Shown here: piece by piece, positions 9,666 to 18,956 of the stretch
Position numbering within the stretch: the first letter of the stretch is position 1
Layout: every line of letters starts with the position of its first letter
Origin: Leishmania martiniquensis
Taxonomy: Eukaryota > Euglenozoa > Kinetoplastea > Trypanosomatida > Trypanosomatidae
Assembly (NCBI RefSeq): GCF_017916325.1
Contig: NC_090146.1
Location: 315,001 to 379,000, forward strand
Direction: 5' to 3'
DNA: 64,000 nt
Translations under genes and position numbers: made by a program
The notes under the pieces: generated by a model
The model's input: the letters and a program-made list of their open reading frames with translations, nothing else
Databases searched by the model: none
What the model was told of the DNA's origin: nothing

Positions 9666-10130
9666 ATGGCCACCATTGGCATGTTCAACGTCGAGGGCGA
9701 TAACGTCGACCTCTACATCCCGCGCAAGTGCCATGCGACCAACACGCTGATTGAGGCGCACGACCACGCTGCCGTGCAGATCTCGATCGCGAACGTTGGC
9801 TCGAACGGCGTGATCAACGGCACGACGACGACACTGTGCATTGCTGGCTACCTGCGCTCGCAGGGCGAGTCAGACCACGCGATCAACCACATCGCGATCG
9901 ACCGCGGCATCGTGCGCATCAAGACCGGCAAGCCGAAGCGTGTGTCCAAGTCGAAGTCGAAGAAGCCCGCCGCGAAGGGTGCCGCCGCTGGCGCTGCTGC
10001 GCAGAAGGGCCAGAAGGCTCAGAAGGGCGCCCGGCCACCGGCGCAGAAGGGTGCGCGGCCACCGGCGCAGAGGGGTGCCCGGCCACCGGCGCAGAAGGGT
10101 GCCGCGCCGGCTCGCAAGAACCGCGCTTGA
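9666..10130 (+). CDS. RPS21: 40S ribosomal protein eS21, copy 2
   Basis: This encodes exactly the same 154 residues as copy 1. The DNA also appears identical through the coding region, because the translations of all three forward frames agree between the copies. The match covers about 16 bases before the ATG (tccgccgcctgcaacc) and stops at the last codon, which reads gcc tag in copy 1 and gct tga in copy 2. Upstream and downstream sequences are unrelated. Both copies look intact and each has its own acceptor. Such boundaries point to gene conversion or strong selection limited to the coding part. Confidence 0.95.
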   Translation: MATIGMFNVEGDNVDLYIPRKCHATNTLIEAHDHAAVQISIANVGSNGVINGTTTTLCIAGYLRSQGESDHAINHIAIDRGIVRIKTGKPKRVSKSKSKKPAAKGAAAGAAAQKGQKAQKGARPPAQKGARPPAQRGARPPAQKGAAPARKNRA

Positions 10131-12823
10131 GGAGAGGTTGGGTGATGGAACGAAAGGGGTGAGGGGCGAGAGCCGAAGAGCGCAACTGTCGTGCACAGTC
10201 GCGAGTCTCTTTGGCCATTTCCTTTCTTCTCTGTCACACACACGCTCCCTTCGTCGTGCGGTTTCGTCTCCGTTCCCCTCCTCTCCTTCCTATGCTGGGG
10301 CGCCTTCAGCGTTTTTTTTTCACTGGTCGCGCCGTCTTCAGGGAAGGGTAGGGTGGCTGGGGGAAGAGAGGCGGCCCTTGGAAGCCACCTGGTCACCTGC
10401 TGCACTCATGAACCTCTCGATCGACTCGGCCGTCTGCTGTACGCAAGCTCCTCGCTCCGCTGCAGCCTTCTGCACCCCTTCTTCCTCACTGAGTCCTGCT
10501 CAGCGCAACAAAGATGCCACTTCAGCTACCGCATACACGCACGTGCACACCGAAGTGTGTTTGAGAAGCTCATCCGTGCTCTTGCTCATTTTTCTTTGCG
10601 TGCGCATGCGTGGCGGGGAAGAAGGCGGCTGCTAAGCTGCCTGCGGGCTCAGCAGGAGGAGGGCGTGTACGGGACCCTCCAGGTCACGGCAGTGATGTCT
10701 GAGAGGAGACAATGAGGCGCCGCACTGTTAATGGTTCCTCCCGCATCTCTTTGCCTTTATCCGCTGCACCTCTCTCTCCCCCTTTCTCTGCATATATTTT
10801 CCCCCCCTTCGCTCTTGCAATGCCGCGCAACGTCTCGTCGGTGCCGTCTGCTGCTTTGGACCTACCGCTGTTTTCGCTCGGCCTGGTTGGAGGGTGAGTC
10901 TCAGCAGTGGCGCTCTGACAGCGCCGGCGGCGGGGGCGCACGTAAGAAGAGGGGGTGGGGGGAGAGGTGCGAGTGGCTGGCAATGACAGGATAGTTCTGG
11001 CGTTCGTAAGCGTCGACCTCGTCTGGAGCGCTTCTGCATCTTCTCCGGCTCGAAGGGAAGCGACGAAGATGAGCTACGAGGCCGGGGAGGCTTGGGAGGA
11101 GGGGGAGTGGCGACAGCGACGGCAATGACCAGTGGAGGAGGGAAAAGAGGGCGTGCATGCTTCCCGGCCTGCTCGCACAGGAGGGCAACGGGGAATATCG
11201 GCCGCTGCTACCTCCCCTCCCCTTCCCCTCCCCCTGCGCCTTTTTCTTGCTGGGGATTTCATCCCCAAGGCCTACGCAAAGCTCCCTTACAGCTCATTTT
11301 CATTTCAGCTTCTTGGATAAAGTATGGAGCTCGCCTCACAGCGGCAAACCAGCAGCGTCGATTGGCCCTCCTCTCTCTGTGCGATGCCAGTTGTCAACTG
11401 CTCATCGCTTTGTGCACCATCGCTTCTGCAAAGGAAAAAAATTTTTTTTTCGCGTCCATACTCGTCATCCGCTCCTACCCCTTAACCCCCCTCCCCTCCC
11501 CCTCTTCTCAGGTGCGTATGTACGCTCTTCCCTCCACCTCGCCTCTTCTGATCCACTACCAGGCTACGCAAAGAGCGGCATGGGGGGCTCAGCGCGAAAA
11601 AAAGAAGTGGGAGGCTGCTATCCCCCATCAGGGGGATGATAAGTCGCATCCGACAGTACGTCGGGGGAGGCGGAGGGGGTGCAGGTGTCACGTGGAGCTG
11701 GTTCGCTCGCTTGGCAGCTGAGGCGGGCGAACGAATAGTAACGAGGCGGCGCAGGCGGCAGAAGGGATGTGTGACGACGCATGACGAGGCCGGAGGAAGA
11801 GCGGCTCTGCTAGATAGGGGGGGGGTAAGCACACACATACACATACGCACAAGCACTGGTGCATGCATCTATGCATGCGTGCACCTCGTTTGCGCATGTG
11901 GTGCGTTTTCATTTTCTCTTTGCTCCTTTCACGTTCGGTGGTTGAAAAAGGGGCGGAAGTGTGGAGAGGCGGGAGGAGGCGAGGGAGGTGCTGGTGGTGG
12001 GGGCGCTGCAGGTGCGACCTACGAAGATGGAAGCATCTCTGCTCCCCCGCCACTCTCTCTCTTTCTCTCTCTGCTGCGGCCGCTGCCGCTCTGCCTTCAT
12101 TCCCCAATCGACAACGAACGGCTCATTTTAGTGTAATCACAACGGAAGACAGCAACAGCCCCCCTCCCTCCCCCCACACACACTTACACACACTTCCTCT
12201 CGTAGGTGGATGTGTGTGTGTGTATGCCTTTGGCGCTACACAGGGGTCAACGATGGATGGCCCTGCGTGGCTTTGGCTCCAAGAGGGGGAGAGGGTATGC
12301 CGGCTAGCGGTGCTGAGGAAGAAGAAAAAAGGGAAGCAGGATGCACGTAGAAACTGCTCTTGTAGTCGTCTGGGAGCATCACCGGACTGCCTCTCTGCCC
12401 CCTCCCCCCCTCCGCCTCTCACGGAGCTTCTGTTCCGGTAGGCCGCATGCAAACTCCCCTCCGCCCCCTCCTCCCTCGCACTGCTGCTGCATCGTCTCGC
12501 TGAGCTGCCCAGTCGAGCTGCTTCCCTGAGGTCCTTCATTGCCTTTCCTAACGATACTTGTGCGCGCCCCTTTCATCTTCACTTGTGACGGTGCCTGCTT
12601 TCCTCAGCACCACCGCCCTCCCCTGTTGTCCTACAGGGCCGGCTCGGAGGGGGAGGAAGGGGCGCTCAATTAGCAGGTAAGCCTCGATGGGAAGGAGAGG
12701 GAGGGAGGACATCTCTTGCCTCCCCCCTGTTGACACACACATACACACGCACACGCGTGGAACACATTTTTTCTTCGTTTGAAAGACATAAGCAGCCGTG
12801 CTTCAGGTGTGAGAGCCGTCGCC
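10131..12823 (+). other. intergenic spacer / UTRs
   Basis: About 2.7 kb with no gene I can support. It has T runs (10311-10320, 11441-11449), CA-rich tracts (11828-11850, 12173-12193), G-rich blocks (11090-11105, 11815-11827, 11975-12005) and C/T blocks (11220-11255, 11485-11510, 12050-12075, 12395-12420). The longest ORFs here (209 and 192 residues) overlap each other in different frames and have tract-like composition. Confidence 0.65.
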
Positions 12824-13597
12824 ATGTCCGGCGCCAATGCGTGGGGGCGCATGTACACTCCGGCGAAGCAGTCACAGTTCACGCTTGACATGTTTGAGGA
12901 ATGGAAGGCTAAGCAGGTGAATGAAATCTCAGAGCGCGGCGCCGACCGCGATCCGGCGGTGGAGGAGGAACACAACCGCCGCATGCTGCGGCAGAACCTG
13001 AACGCCTACGTGTGCTACAGGGAACTGGATCAATATGGAGCATGCCTCGAGGACAAGAAGCTGATCTGCCGTCGTGAAGACGGCAACGGGGCGAGGGGCC
13101 GCGGCACCGTGACCTCCAGCATTGGCTCATCCTTTGAGATCAACACGCAGAACAAGGTCAACGAGAAGCTCTGTCGGGCGACGCACAACGCGTACGTCTC
13201 GTGTATGAGCTCGCGGGAGAATCAAGAGCAGGTGCTGCACTCAGCAAGTCTTGAGCCGCATTGCTCAGAGCGCCGAGCCACATTGTTCCAGTGCCTACGC
13301 GAGAACCAGGCGTTAGAAGCGCAGACGAACACGCCGCAGTGCACGGAGAGCTACCGAAGTCTTCTCCGCTGTGGGCTGAATCATCTGTGGAACCACTACT
13401 GGCGCGAGATGACCAAATTCAGCGACATGGACGAGTTCCATCTCTACGAGCTCTCACGCGACGACAACAAGAGGCAGGCTTATCTGCGCGCCCTCACCAC
13501 GTCAGAGGCGGAGCAGCGGTCACATCTGCAGGAGGAGCGCGATGCGGCCCTCGGCTATTATCTGGACCCGAATGACGCTGAGAACAGTCGCTTGTGA
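12824..13597 (+). CDS. double twin-CX9C (CHCH) protein, probable mitochondrial intermembrane space
   Basis: A 257-residue protein from ATG 12824. It has four cysteine pairs each spaced by exactly nine residues: C64/C74 (CYRELDQYGAC), C117/C127 (CRATHNAYVSC), C147/C157 (CSERRATLFQC) and C173/C183 (CTESYRSLLRC). The last two form a compact CHCH unit. The first two are separated by about 42 residues including an insertion and an extra Cys near 82. Two CX9C pairs make one helical-hairpin CHCH fold stabilised by disulfides, so this looks like a double-CHCH protein, as in complex I subunit NDUFA8. A role in a respiratory complex, the mitoribosome or their assembly is possible. There is no presequence, as expected for such substrates. 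The Trp/Tyr-rich segment LNHLWNHYWREM follows the last pair. The exact orthologue is unassigned. Confidence 0.8.
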   Translation: MSGANAWGRMYTPAKQSQFTLDMFEEWKAKQVNEISERGADRDPAVEEEHNRRMLRQNLNAYVCYRELDQYGACLEDKKLICRREDGNGARGRGTVTSSIGSSFEINTQNKVNEKLCRATHNAYVSCMSSRENQEQVLHSASLEPHCSERRATLFQCLRENQALEAQTNTPQCTESYRSLLRCGLNHLWNHYWREMTKFSDMDEFHLYELSRDDNKRQAYLRALTTSEAEQRSHLQEERDAALGYYLDPNDAENSRL

Positions 13598-14906
13598 AAG
13601 CAACAGGGTGCTCGAGCGACCGAGCGCGGAGTTGGAGCTCGCGCGTGTGAAAAAGCTGCTGTGCGCTTGCCTGAGACATACCGCTTCTTACACATTCTTC
13701 TCTCTTTTTTTTTTGCAGTTGTCTCTCACCTTCTTTTGTCTGCCTTTGCATGTCGCCATTCACGCCGCGGCACCTTTTGGCGAAGAGGGCGCCTTCGCTG
13801 CGCATGCACGTGCGTGTGTGTGTGTGTAATCGCGCTTTGAGGGGCCCAACCTTACCCAAGCTCGACTATTCCCTGTGCGTGCATCTTTGTCCCCGCGCAT
13901 GTTGGCTCACGGGGCATTCTTCTATGCCATTGGGTATCAGCACCTGCAAAGAATACCGTTTGTGCCTCCCCCTCCCTGGCCTTTCCCACGCGCACCTGTC
14001 TACTAACACACACACACAGCACCCGAGAGGGTTCCCTCTCTCGCTGACTTGTGAGTGTAACGCGCAGACCCATGCGTATTCGCGCACCTATACGAATGCG
14101 CACATACGCTGAAGCCAAGACGAAATAGAGAGAGTGGTGATGGCACGCGCGCACCAACGCATGCAACTCCTCGCAACCACCAATTTGTTTGTCATGCCCC
14201 TCTCCCCCATCTGCATGTACGCCCTCACCGCCTGACGCAGGCACTCGCCGAGCGCATCTTTCTTTGTTTGCGTTCGCTGTTTAGCGAATAGCGGTGAATT
14301 TTGTGACGGTGGTGAGGTGAGGTGAGGGGGGAGACCGATCGCGTAACGCGAAAAGAATTGGAATGTTCCTTAAAAGGCCGCACCAAAGGCTATCCTCCAC
14401 TCTGTGCGCTCTGCGGGAGCGCACGCAGTCTGCTTCCTCACTCTTCACCGCCGCAAGGCCGGCGCTCTTCTCCCATGTCCATCCCGCTCACGGCCCTCCA
14501 TGCCGACCACACCCGCACATGGCGCTGCGTCTGGAGACGGAGTGCCTATCGACGACTTCGGCAGCGGAGCGCGCCAACCAGGCGCTGAAAGGAAACAGTC
14601 CACTAAGCCTCTGGAGGCACACACCAGATGCTCATGTGCGTTTGAGTGCGAGGCCCCCCTCCCACTCCAGTGGCTGGGGTGGCACCCTCAACGGAATTCG
14701 CGCCCCCTCCTGTGTGTGTGTGGGAGGAAGGGTGTGCAGGCCGTGCCTCTCGCACCCCCTCTTCCGATCTCCTTACTTGCCTCCTGCCGCCTTCTCGCTC
14801 CCACATTCCGCTGACAAACATCCGCAAAGACATTTCTGAGCTTCACCATCTTTCCCCTCGGTTTTTTTTCTTCTCTCAGTTGCCTTCATTTCCAACCGCT
14901 TTGGTC
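13598..14906 (+). other. intergenic spacer / UTRs
   Basis: No gene supported. A T run lies at 13708-13717, TG/CA runs at 13814-13828 and 14009-14020, and a gtgaggtgaggtgagg repeat at about 14310-14326. The last 60 bases are the 5' leader of the next gene. Confidence 0.65.
14842..14879 (+). promoter_or_regulatory. strong candidate spliced-leader acceptor
   Basis: A long uninterrupted tract (tttcccctcggttttttttcttctctcag) ends at AG 14878-14879. The first downstream ATG is at 14907. This is one of the clearest acceptors in the window. Confidence 0.7.
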
Positions 14907-15350
14907 ATGCCAGACTCGCCAACGGCGCAAACATTTGTGCTTTGGAACGGTGAGTGGCCGTACGTGAAGCGCGGCGTATCGGAGGTGCGCGCCGTTGTGG
15001 CAGGTGCCATTAGCTCTGCCAGCGCTCTTGTGGACGTCCCCGCGTGCTTGGCGCGAGCGCGCAAGTACGCGGCCGCGGCCGACGACTTCGTCTCGGTTCA
15101 GTCGGCGAAGGCGAGCTCTACATTAGAGTCACATCAGTGGATAGTGCCGGCGACCGGGATCGCACTGGCGAGCGTCTATGTTGTCGTGCGAAGCGCGCCT
15201 TGGGGTGGCGTGAAGATGATGCGCAACGGCCTGATTACGGCATCAGCGCTGACGGCGTTTATGTACCCGCGTGAAATTGTTCATCGCATAGACAGCGCCA
15301 TGCCGTTACAGGCTCCAGCGTCGTGTAGCGAGCACGAAAATCAGAGGTAG
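14907..15350 (+). CDS. ApoO / MICOS Mic26-27-like small membrane protein
   Basis: A 147-residue protein; ATG 14907 is the first in the frame and follows the acceptor by 27 bases. Residues about 80-128 form the recognisable part: WIVPATGIALASVYVVVRS, a short basic loop (GGVKMMRNGL), then ITASALTAFMYPREIVHR. This two-segment hairpin ending in a YP motif resembles the C-terminal membrane hairpin of apolipoprotein O-family proteins, which are MICOS subunits at mitochondrial crista junctions. The N-terminal half (VSEVRAVVAGAISSASALVDVPACLARARKY) is amphipathic helix, as in that family. Similarity is judged by eye, so a different two-TM mitochondrial protein remains possible. Confidence 0.6.
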   Translation: MPDSPTAQTFVLWNGEWPYVKRGVSEVRAVVAGAISSASALVDVPACLARARKYAAAADDFVSVQSAKASSTLESHQWIVPATGIALASVYVVVRSAPWGGVKMMRNGLITASALTAFMYPREIVHRIDSAMPLQAPASCSEHENQR

Positions 15351-16037
15351 CGCTAGAGCCCGCCGCTAATCTGTAGGGATGCTCAGGTGTGGTTGTGCCT
15401 GAAAGGGGCGCCGTGTGTCTGTTTGGGCCGCGAGCACCTTAGCGATTGCATGCAGGCAAAAGAACTGAGCAGTCAAGAGGAAAGTGGGGGCGCGCGGCGT
15501 CGACCTGTGCGGACGGCGTCTCGTACGGAACCACCAGACCGTAATGCGTGCCGCAGCTTGAGGCCCGGATAGAATCGAGTGCGAGGCGGGTAGGGTGTGA
15601 ATGCAGGTGCGCGTGTGGATGTGCCGAGGAGACGCGGAGTTCTTTTTTTTTAGCTTGCCACCGCGCTGCGACGAGGAACACGAGGCTGAAGGCGCTGCCT
15701 CCAGCATCTTCCTTGTGTTGGCCGCACCATTGGCCGGCTGCCGAACATGCGCACACAAGCAAGCCACCGTGCGGGCGACATGGGAAAGGCCGCGTCTCGA
15801 TGCCCCTCCCACCTCAAGCCACCAGCTCCATTCTTTCTCCTCCCCCCTCTTCCTCCGTGCACCTCTCGACGTGGCAAGACTGAGGTTGACAACAAACACG
15901 AGGTGCGAGAGGCACAGATTCCATTCACTCTACGCGTGCACACTCGACTTTGGCTGACGCCGAAGATCGTTTGCCTGCTGCACACACACACACACACACG
16001 CCCAAAGTGCTGCTTTTTGAAACCCATCCAGCCTCTC
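15351..16037 (+). other. intergenic spacer / 5' leader
   Basis: No independent gene. An ATG at 15747 is in frame with the EF-hand gene, but the intervening 97 codons include translated C/T and CA tracts (a (CA)n at about 15981-15999). A tract and AG at 16030-16031 lie just before ATG 16038. Confidence 0.6.
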
Positions 16038-18956
16038 ATGACCGCCACGGCGTCGTCGTTGGACTCGGCGATGCGCAAAGCCGCTGCGCAGGTGGGGAAG
16101 CGGCGCATCTTTCTGAAGTCTTTCTTCGCCGACTTCGACCACCTGCGCAGCGGCCGCATTACAGCCGCGCAGTTTTCTCGCGTCCTCACGAACAACAACG
16201 TGCACCTCTCTCCAGACGAGATGCGTGCGCTCGCGCGCCGCTTCGCGCCCGCCGCGCCGGCGGGGACTGCGGCAGCCGCCTCCAGCGCTACTGCGGACGC
16301 GCTCGGCAGCGATAACGATGAGGTGCTCTACGAAGACTTCCTCGCTGCTCTCGAGGCGGGAGCCGGCAGTAGCGCTTCGGTTCGCCGCTCCGTTCCAAGC
16401 ACGACCCTCACACCCGCCGAGGAGAGCCGTCTGCAGCCCTTCAAGAAGATGCTTCAGCACGCCGTAAAGGCACACGGCACCTCTCTAACGGCGCCACTCC
16501 GTGACCTGGACCCGCTGCGCACTGGCCGTGTCACTGCGGATCAGTTCCGCCGGTGCCTGCCCTTTGCTTCCTCCCTGACGGCGGAGGCGATGGACCTGTT
16601 CGCGAAGCAGTACAGCGACGGCCAAGGGGGCGTGTACTACATGGCTTGGTGCCGCGCCATGGACCCGTCACTCAACGAGCCGGCAGACAATGAGGACGCC
16701 CTCGGCGCAGCCGCGCGGAGTCGGCTGTGCGCCACTGACAAGGAGCAGTCGCGTCAGTCGATGGCAGGCGGCGCCGTCTCGTCGCTTGTGTGCCCCGACT
16801 CCTTCACAAACCCAAGGCTCTCCGCAGAGGAGCTGATCTTCGTGTTCCGCCAGCAGTGCGCTCTGTACCGGCTCCGGTACGAGGACGCCTTCGCCGACTA
16901 CGACAAGATGAAGACGGGCAAGGTGACGGTGGCGCAGTTCGAGTCAGTGCTGGGCCGTATGCCTCTTGTCCATTTTGCGCTACGGCGGGAGAACGTCGAC
17001 ACCCTCGCACGTGCTTACATGAGCAGCGGCGACGGCGTGCGTGGGCACAGCACGCCGGGCTTGCCCGTAGTGGAGTACCGCGCGTTCCTCCGCGACATTC
17101 ACCCGTCGCAGGCGCTCGAGACGACGGCAGATGGCCGCACCGCTCCGACCAATTTTTTTGCCTCTACCCACGCCGCCGACACCTACTTGACGAGCCCGGA
17201 CGACCAACAGAAAGCTGAGGCGCTTCTCTCGCACCTGCGCGCGCTCGTGCAGTCCAACCGAATTTGCCTCAGCCCCGTTCTCCGAGATTTCGATCGGGTG
17301 CGAAAAGGCATCTACGAGCATCGCACCTGCACCCGCACCCGCTTCGCTCGCGGCCTCGCAACACAGAACATCATGCTCCCGCCCGAGCAGCTTCAGCTGC
17401 TGATCCGAAAGTACACCGTGCCGAGCCCTGACGGGTCACCGAGCAGCGAGGTGAACTACTACCTGTTCGTTCAGGATGTCGATCCGTCGCAGGCGAGTGG
17501 CTGCAGCGGCAGTAACGACGCGTGCGACACCACTGACCTAGGCACGCCCTCTCACACCAGTACTGCGTCCACCACAGCGGTACAGGTCGCGCCTGCAACC
17601 TCGATGACAAAGGAGCGGGTTCTGGCACGCGTGGCGCTGCAGGTGGTGGCACGTCGCCTGCATGTGAGCGCGTTCTTCGCTGATGTGGATCCTCTTCACA
17701 GTGGCGCCATCTCGATGAGCCGTCTCGGTATTGCGCTGGTGCAGGCAGGCCTTCAGTTGCTGCCGGAAGAGCTGACGGTGCTGCAGAACGCCTTTGAGTC
17801 GAAGCGCTTCCGCGACAGAGTGGATACGCAGCGGCTCGTGACTGAAATCGAGGCGGCCGTTGCAGCACTGCGCGCCAGCCGCGCCGCGGAGAAGGTCGGT
17901 GGCGAGGCCACGCCCCAGGACGAGGAGCGTTCGGCGCGGGTGGCAGCTCTGGTGAGCCGTCTGCGCCACAACGTCCGCGTGCACAACGCGCTACTGATGC
18001 CCTTCTTCGCGGACTTTGATCGTCATCACCGAGGCTTCATCACACCAACTCAGTTCGCGCAGGCCTGCGCGCGACATAGGTTGCCTTTGACCCAACCGGA
18101 GGTCGACACGCTGGCGTCGTGGTATAGTGCCAGCGACGCGGTGACGCCTGGGACGGATGGCGTGCGCTACCTCGCCTTTGTGCGAGACATTGGCTGCGAG
18201 GAGGAGTCGGTGCAGTACGCGTTGGCGCAGACGGCCAGCATCTCAAGCGGCCCAGTTAGCACGGGCTTGTCGGCGTCCGCCCGCACCGCTATTGAGGCAG
18301 CGGCTGACGTGGATGAGGTACTTACCCGCATCTGCGTCTTTCTGCAGGAGCGGCGGCCGCCCCTGAGCGAGTTCTTCCCCGACGGCGATGAGCTTCGCCA
18401 CCACCACGTAACGCCCTCACGGTTTCGCCACTGCATAACCATGCTGGGGATCACTGACATGACGGAGGCGCAGCTTACAGCGCTGGAGGCCGCCTTTGCA
18501 TCAGCCAAGTGCCCCGGTGATATCGATTACCTAGCCTTTGTGTATACAGTACGAGCCATGCTGGCGGACGGCGCAGGTGCGGCCGCCGTATCGCTGCGGC
18601 GACTGCAGGGACCTGCATTTCCTGTCTTCGACCACACTCCTGTGACGGGCGGCGACGCCGCCACCACGCACACGACTGCTGCGCAGGGCTTTGTGGCCGA
18701 CACACTGCGGCACATCCGGCGCACCCTAAAGGCACGCCGCACGGCCACCATCGCTGCATTTCGCGAATATGACCGTGCTCGAAAAGGCTACGTTACCGAG
18801 GGTCAGTTCTTCGCCTGCTTGCAGGCGCTCGGCGTACCGCTCAAGCCGGACGAGGCGGCAGCACTTTTGCAGCTCTACGCGTCTGGCAATGGCCAGGTGC
18901 GCTACATCCCCTTCACACACGAGGTGGACGATGCGTCGCTCATTTCTGTGAGCTAA
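16038..18956 (+). CDS. multi-EF-hand repeat protein (eight modules)
   Basis: A 972-residue protein if started at ATG 16038, immediately after AG 16030-16031; ATG 15747 would add 97 tract-like residues. It consists of eight modules of about 110-130 residues. Each begins with an EF-hand-like segment: FFADFDHLRSGRITAAQF, LRDLDPLRTGRVTADQF, FADYDKMKTGKVTVAQF, LRDFDRVRKGIY, FADVDPLHSGAISMSRL, FADFDRHHRGFITPTQF, FPDGDELRHHHVTPSRF and FREYDRARKGYVTEGQF, at residues near 28, 154, 284, 414, 545, 656, 779 and 908. Each is followed by a helix (LxxxExxxLxxxY) and a second conserved segment such as VRYLAFVRDI. Loops keep the first Asp and the central Gly but usually have Gln, Arg or another residue where calcium-binding loops have Glu, so binding may be weak. 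The arrangement resembles EFCAB6-type ciliary proteins. Flagellar location is inference. Confidence 0.85.
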   Translation: MTATASSLDSAMRKAAAQVGKRRIFLKSFFADFDHLRSGRITAAQFSRVLTNNNVHLSPDEMRALARRFAPAAPAGTAAAASSATADALGSDNDEVLYEDFLAALEAGAGSSASVRRSVPSTTLTPAEESRLQPFKKMLQHAVKAHGTSLTAPLRDLDPLRTGRVTADQFRRCLPFASSLTAEAMDLFAKQYSDGQGGVYYMAWCRAMDPSLNEPADNEDALGAAARSRLCATDKEQSRQSMAGGAVSSLVCPDSFTNPRLSAEELIFVFRQQCALYRLRYEDAFADYDKMKTGKVTVAQFESVLGRMPLVHFALRRENVDTLARAYMSSGDGVRGHSTPGLPVVEYRAFLRDIHPSQALETTADGRTAPTNFFASTHAADTYLTSPDDQQKAEALLSHLRALVQSNRICLSPVLRDFDRVRKGIYEHRTCTRTRFARGLATQNIMLPPEQLQLLIRKYTVPSPDGSPSSEVNYYLFVQDVDPSQASGCSGSNDACDTTDLGTPSHTSTASTTAVQVAPATSMTKERVLARVALQVVARRLHVSAFFADVDPLHSGAISMSRLGIALVQAGLQLLPEELTVLQNAFESKRFRDRVDTQRLVTEIEAAVAALRASRAAEKVGGEATPQDEERSARVAALVSRLRHNVRVHNALLMPFFADFDRHHRGFITPTQFAQACARHRLPLTQPEVDTLASWYSASDAVTPGTDGVRYLAFVRDIGCEEESVQYALAQTASISSGPVSTGLSASARTAIEAAADVDEVLTRICVFLQERRPPLSEFFPDGDELRHHHVTPSRFRHCITMLGITDMTEAQLTALEAAFASAKCPGDIDYLAFVYTVRAMLADGAGAAAVSLRRLQGPAFPVFDHTPVTGGDAATTHTTAAQGFVADTLRHIRRTLKARRTATIAAFREYDRARKGYVTEGQFFACLQALGVPLKPDEAAALLQLYASGNGQVRYIPFTHEVDDASLISVS

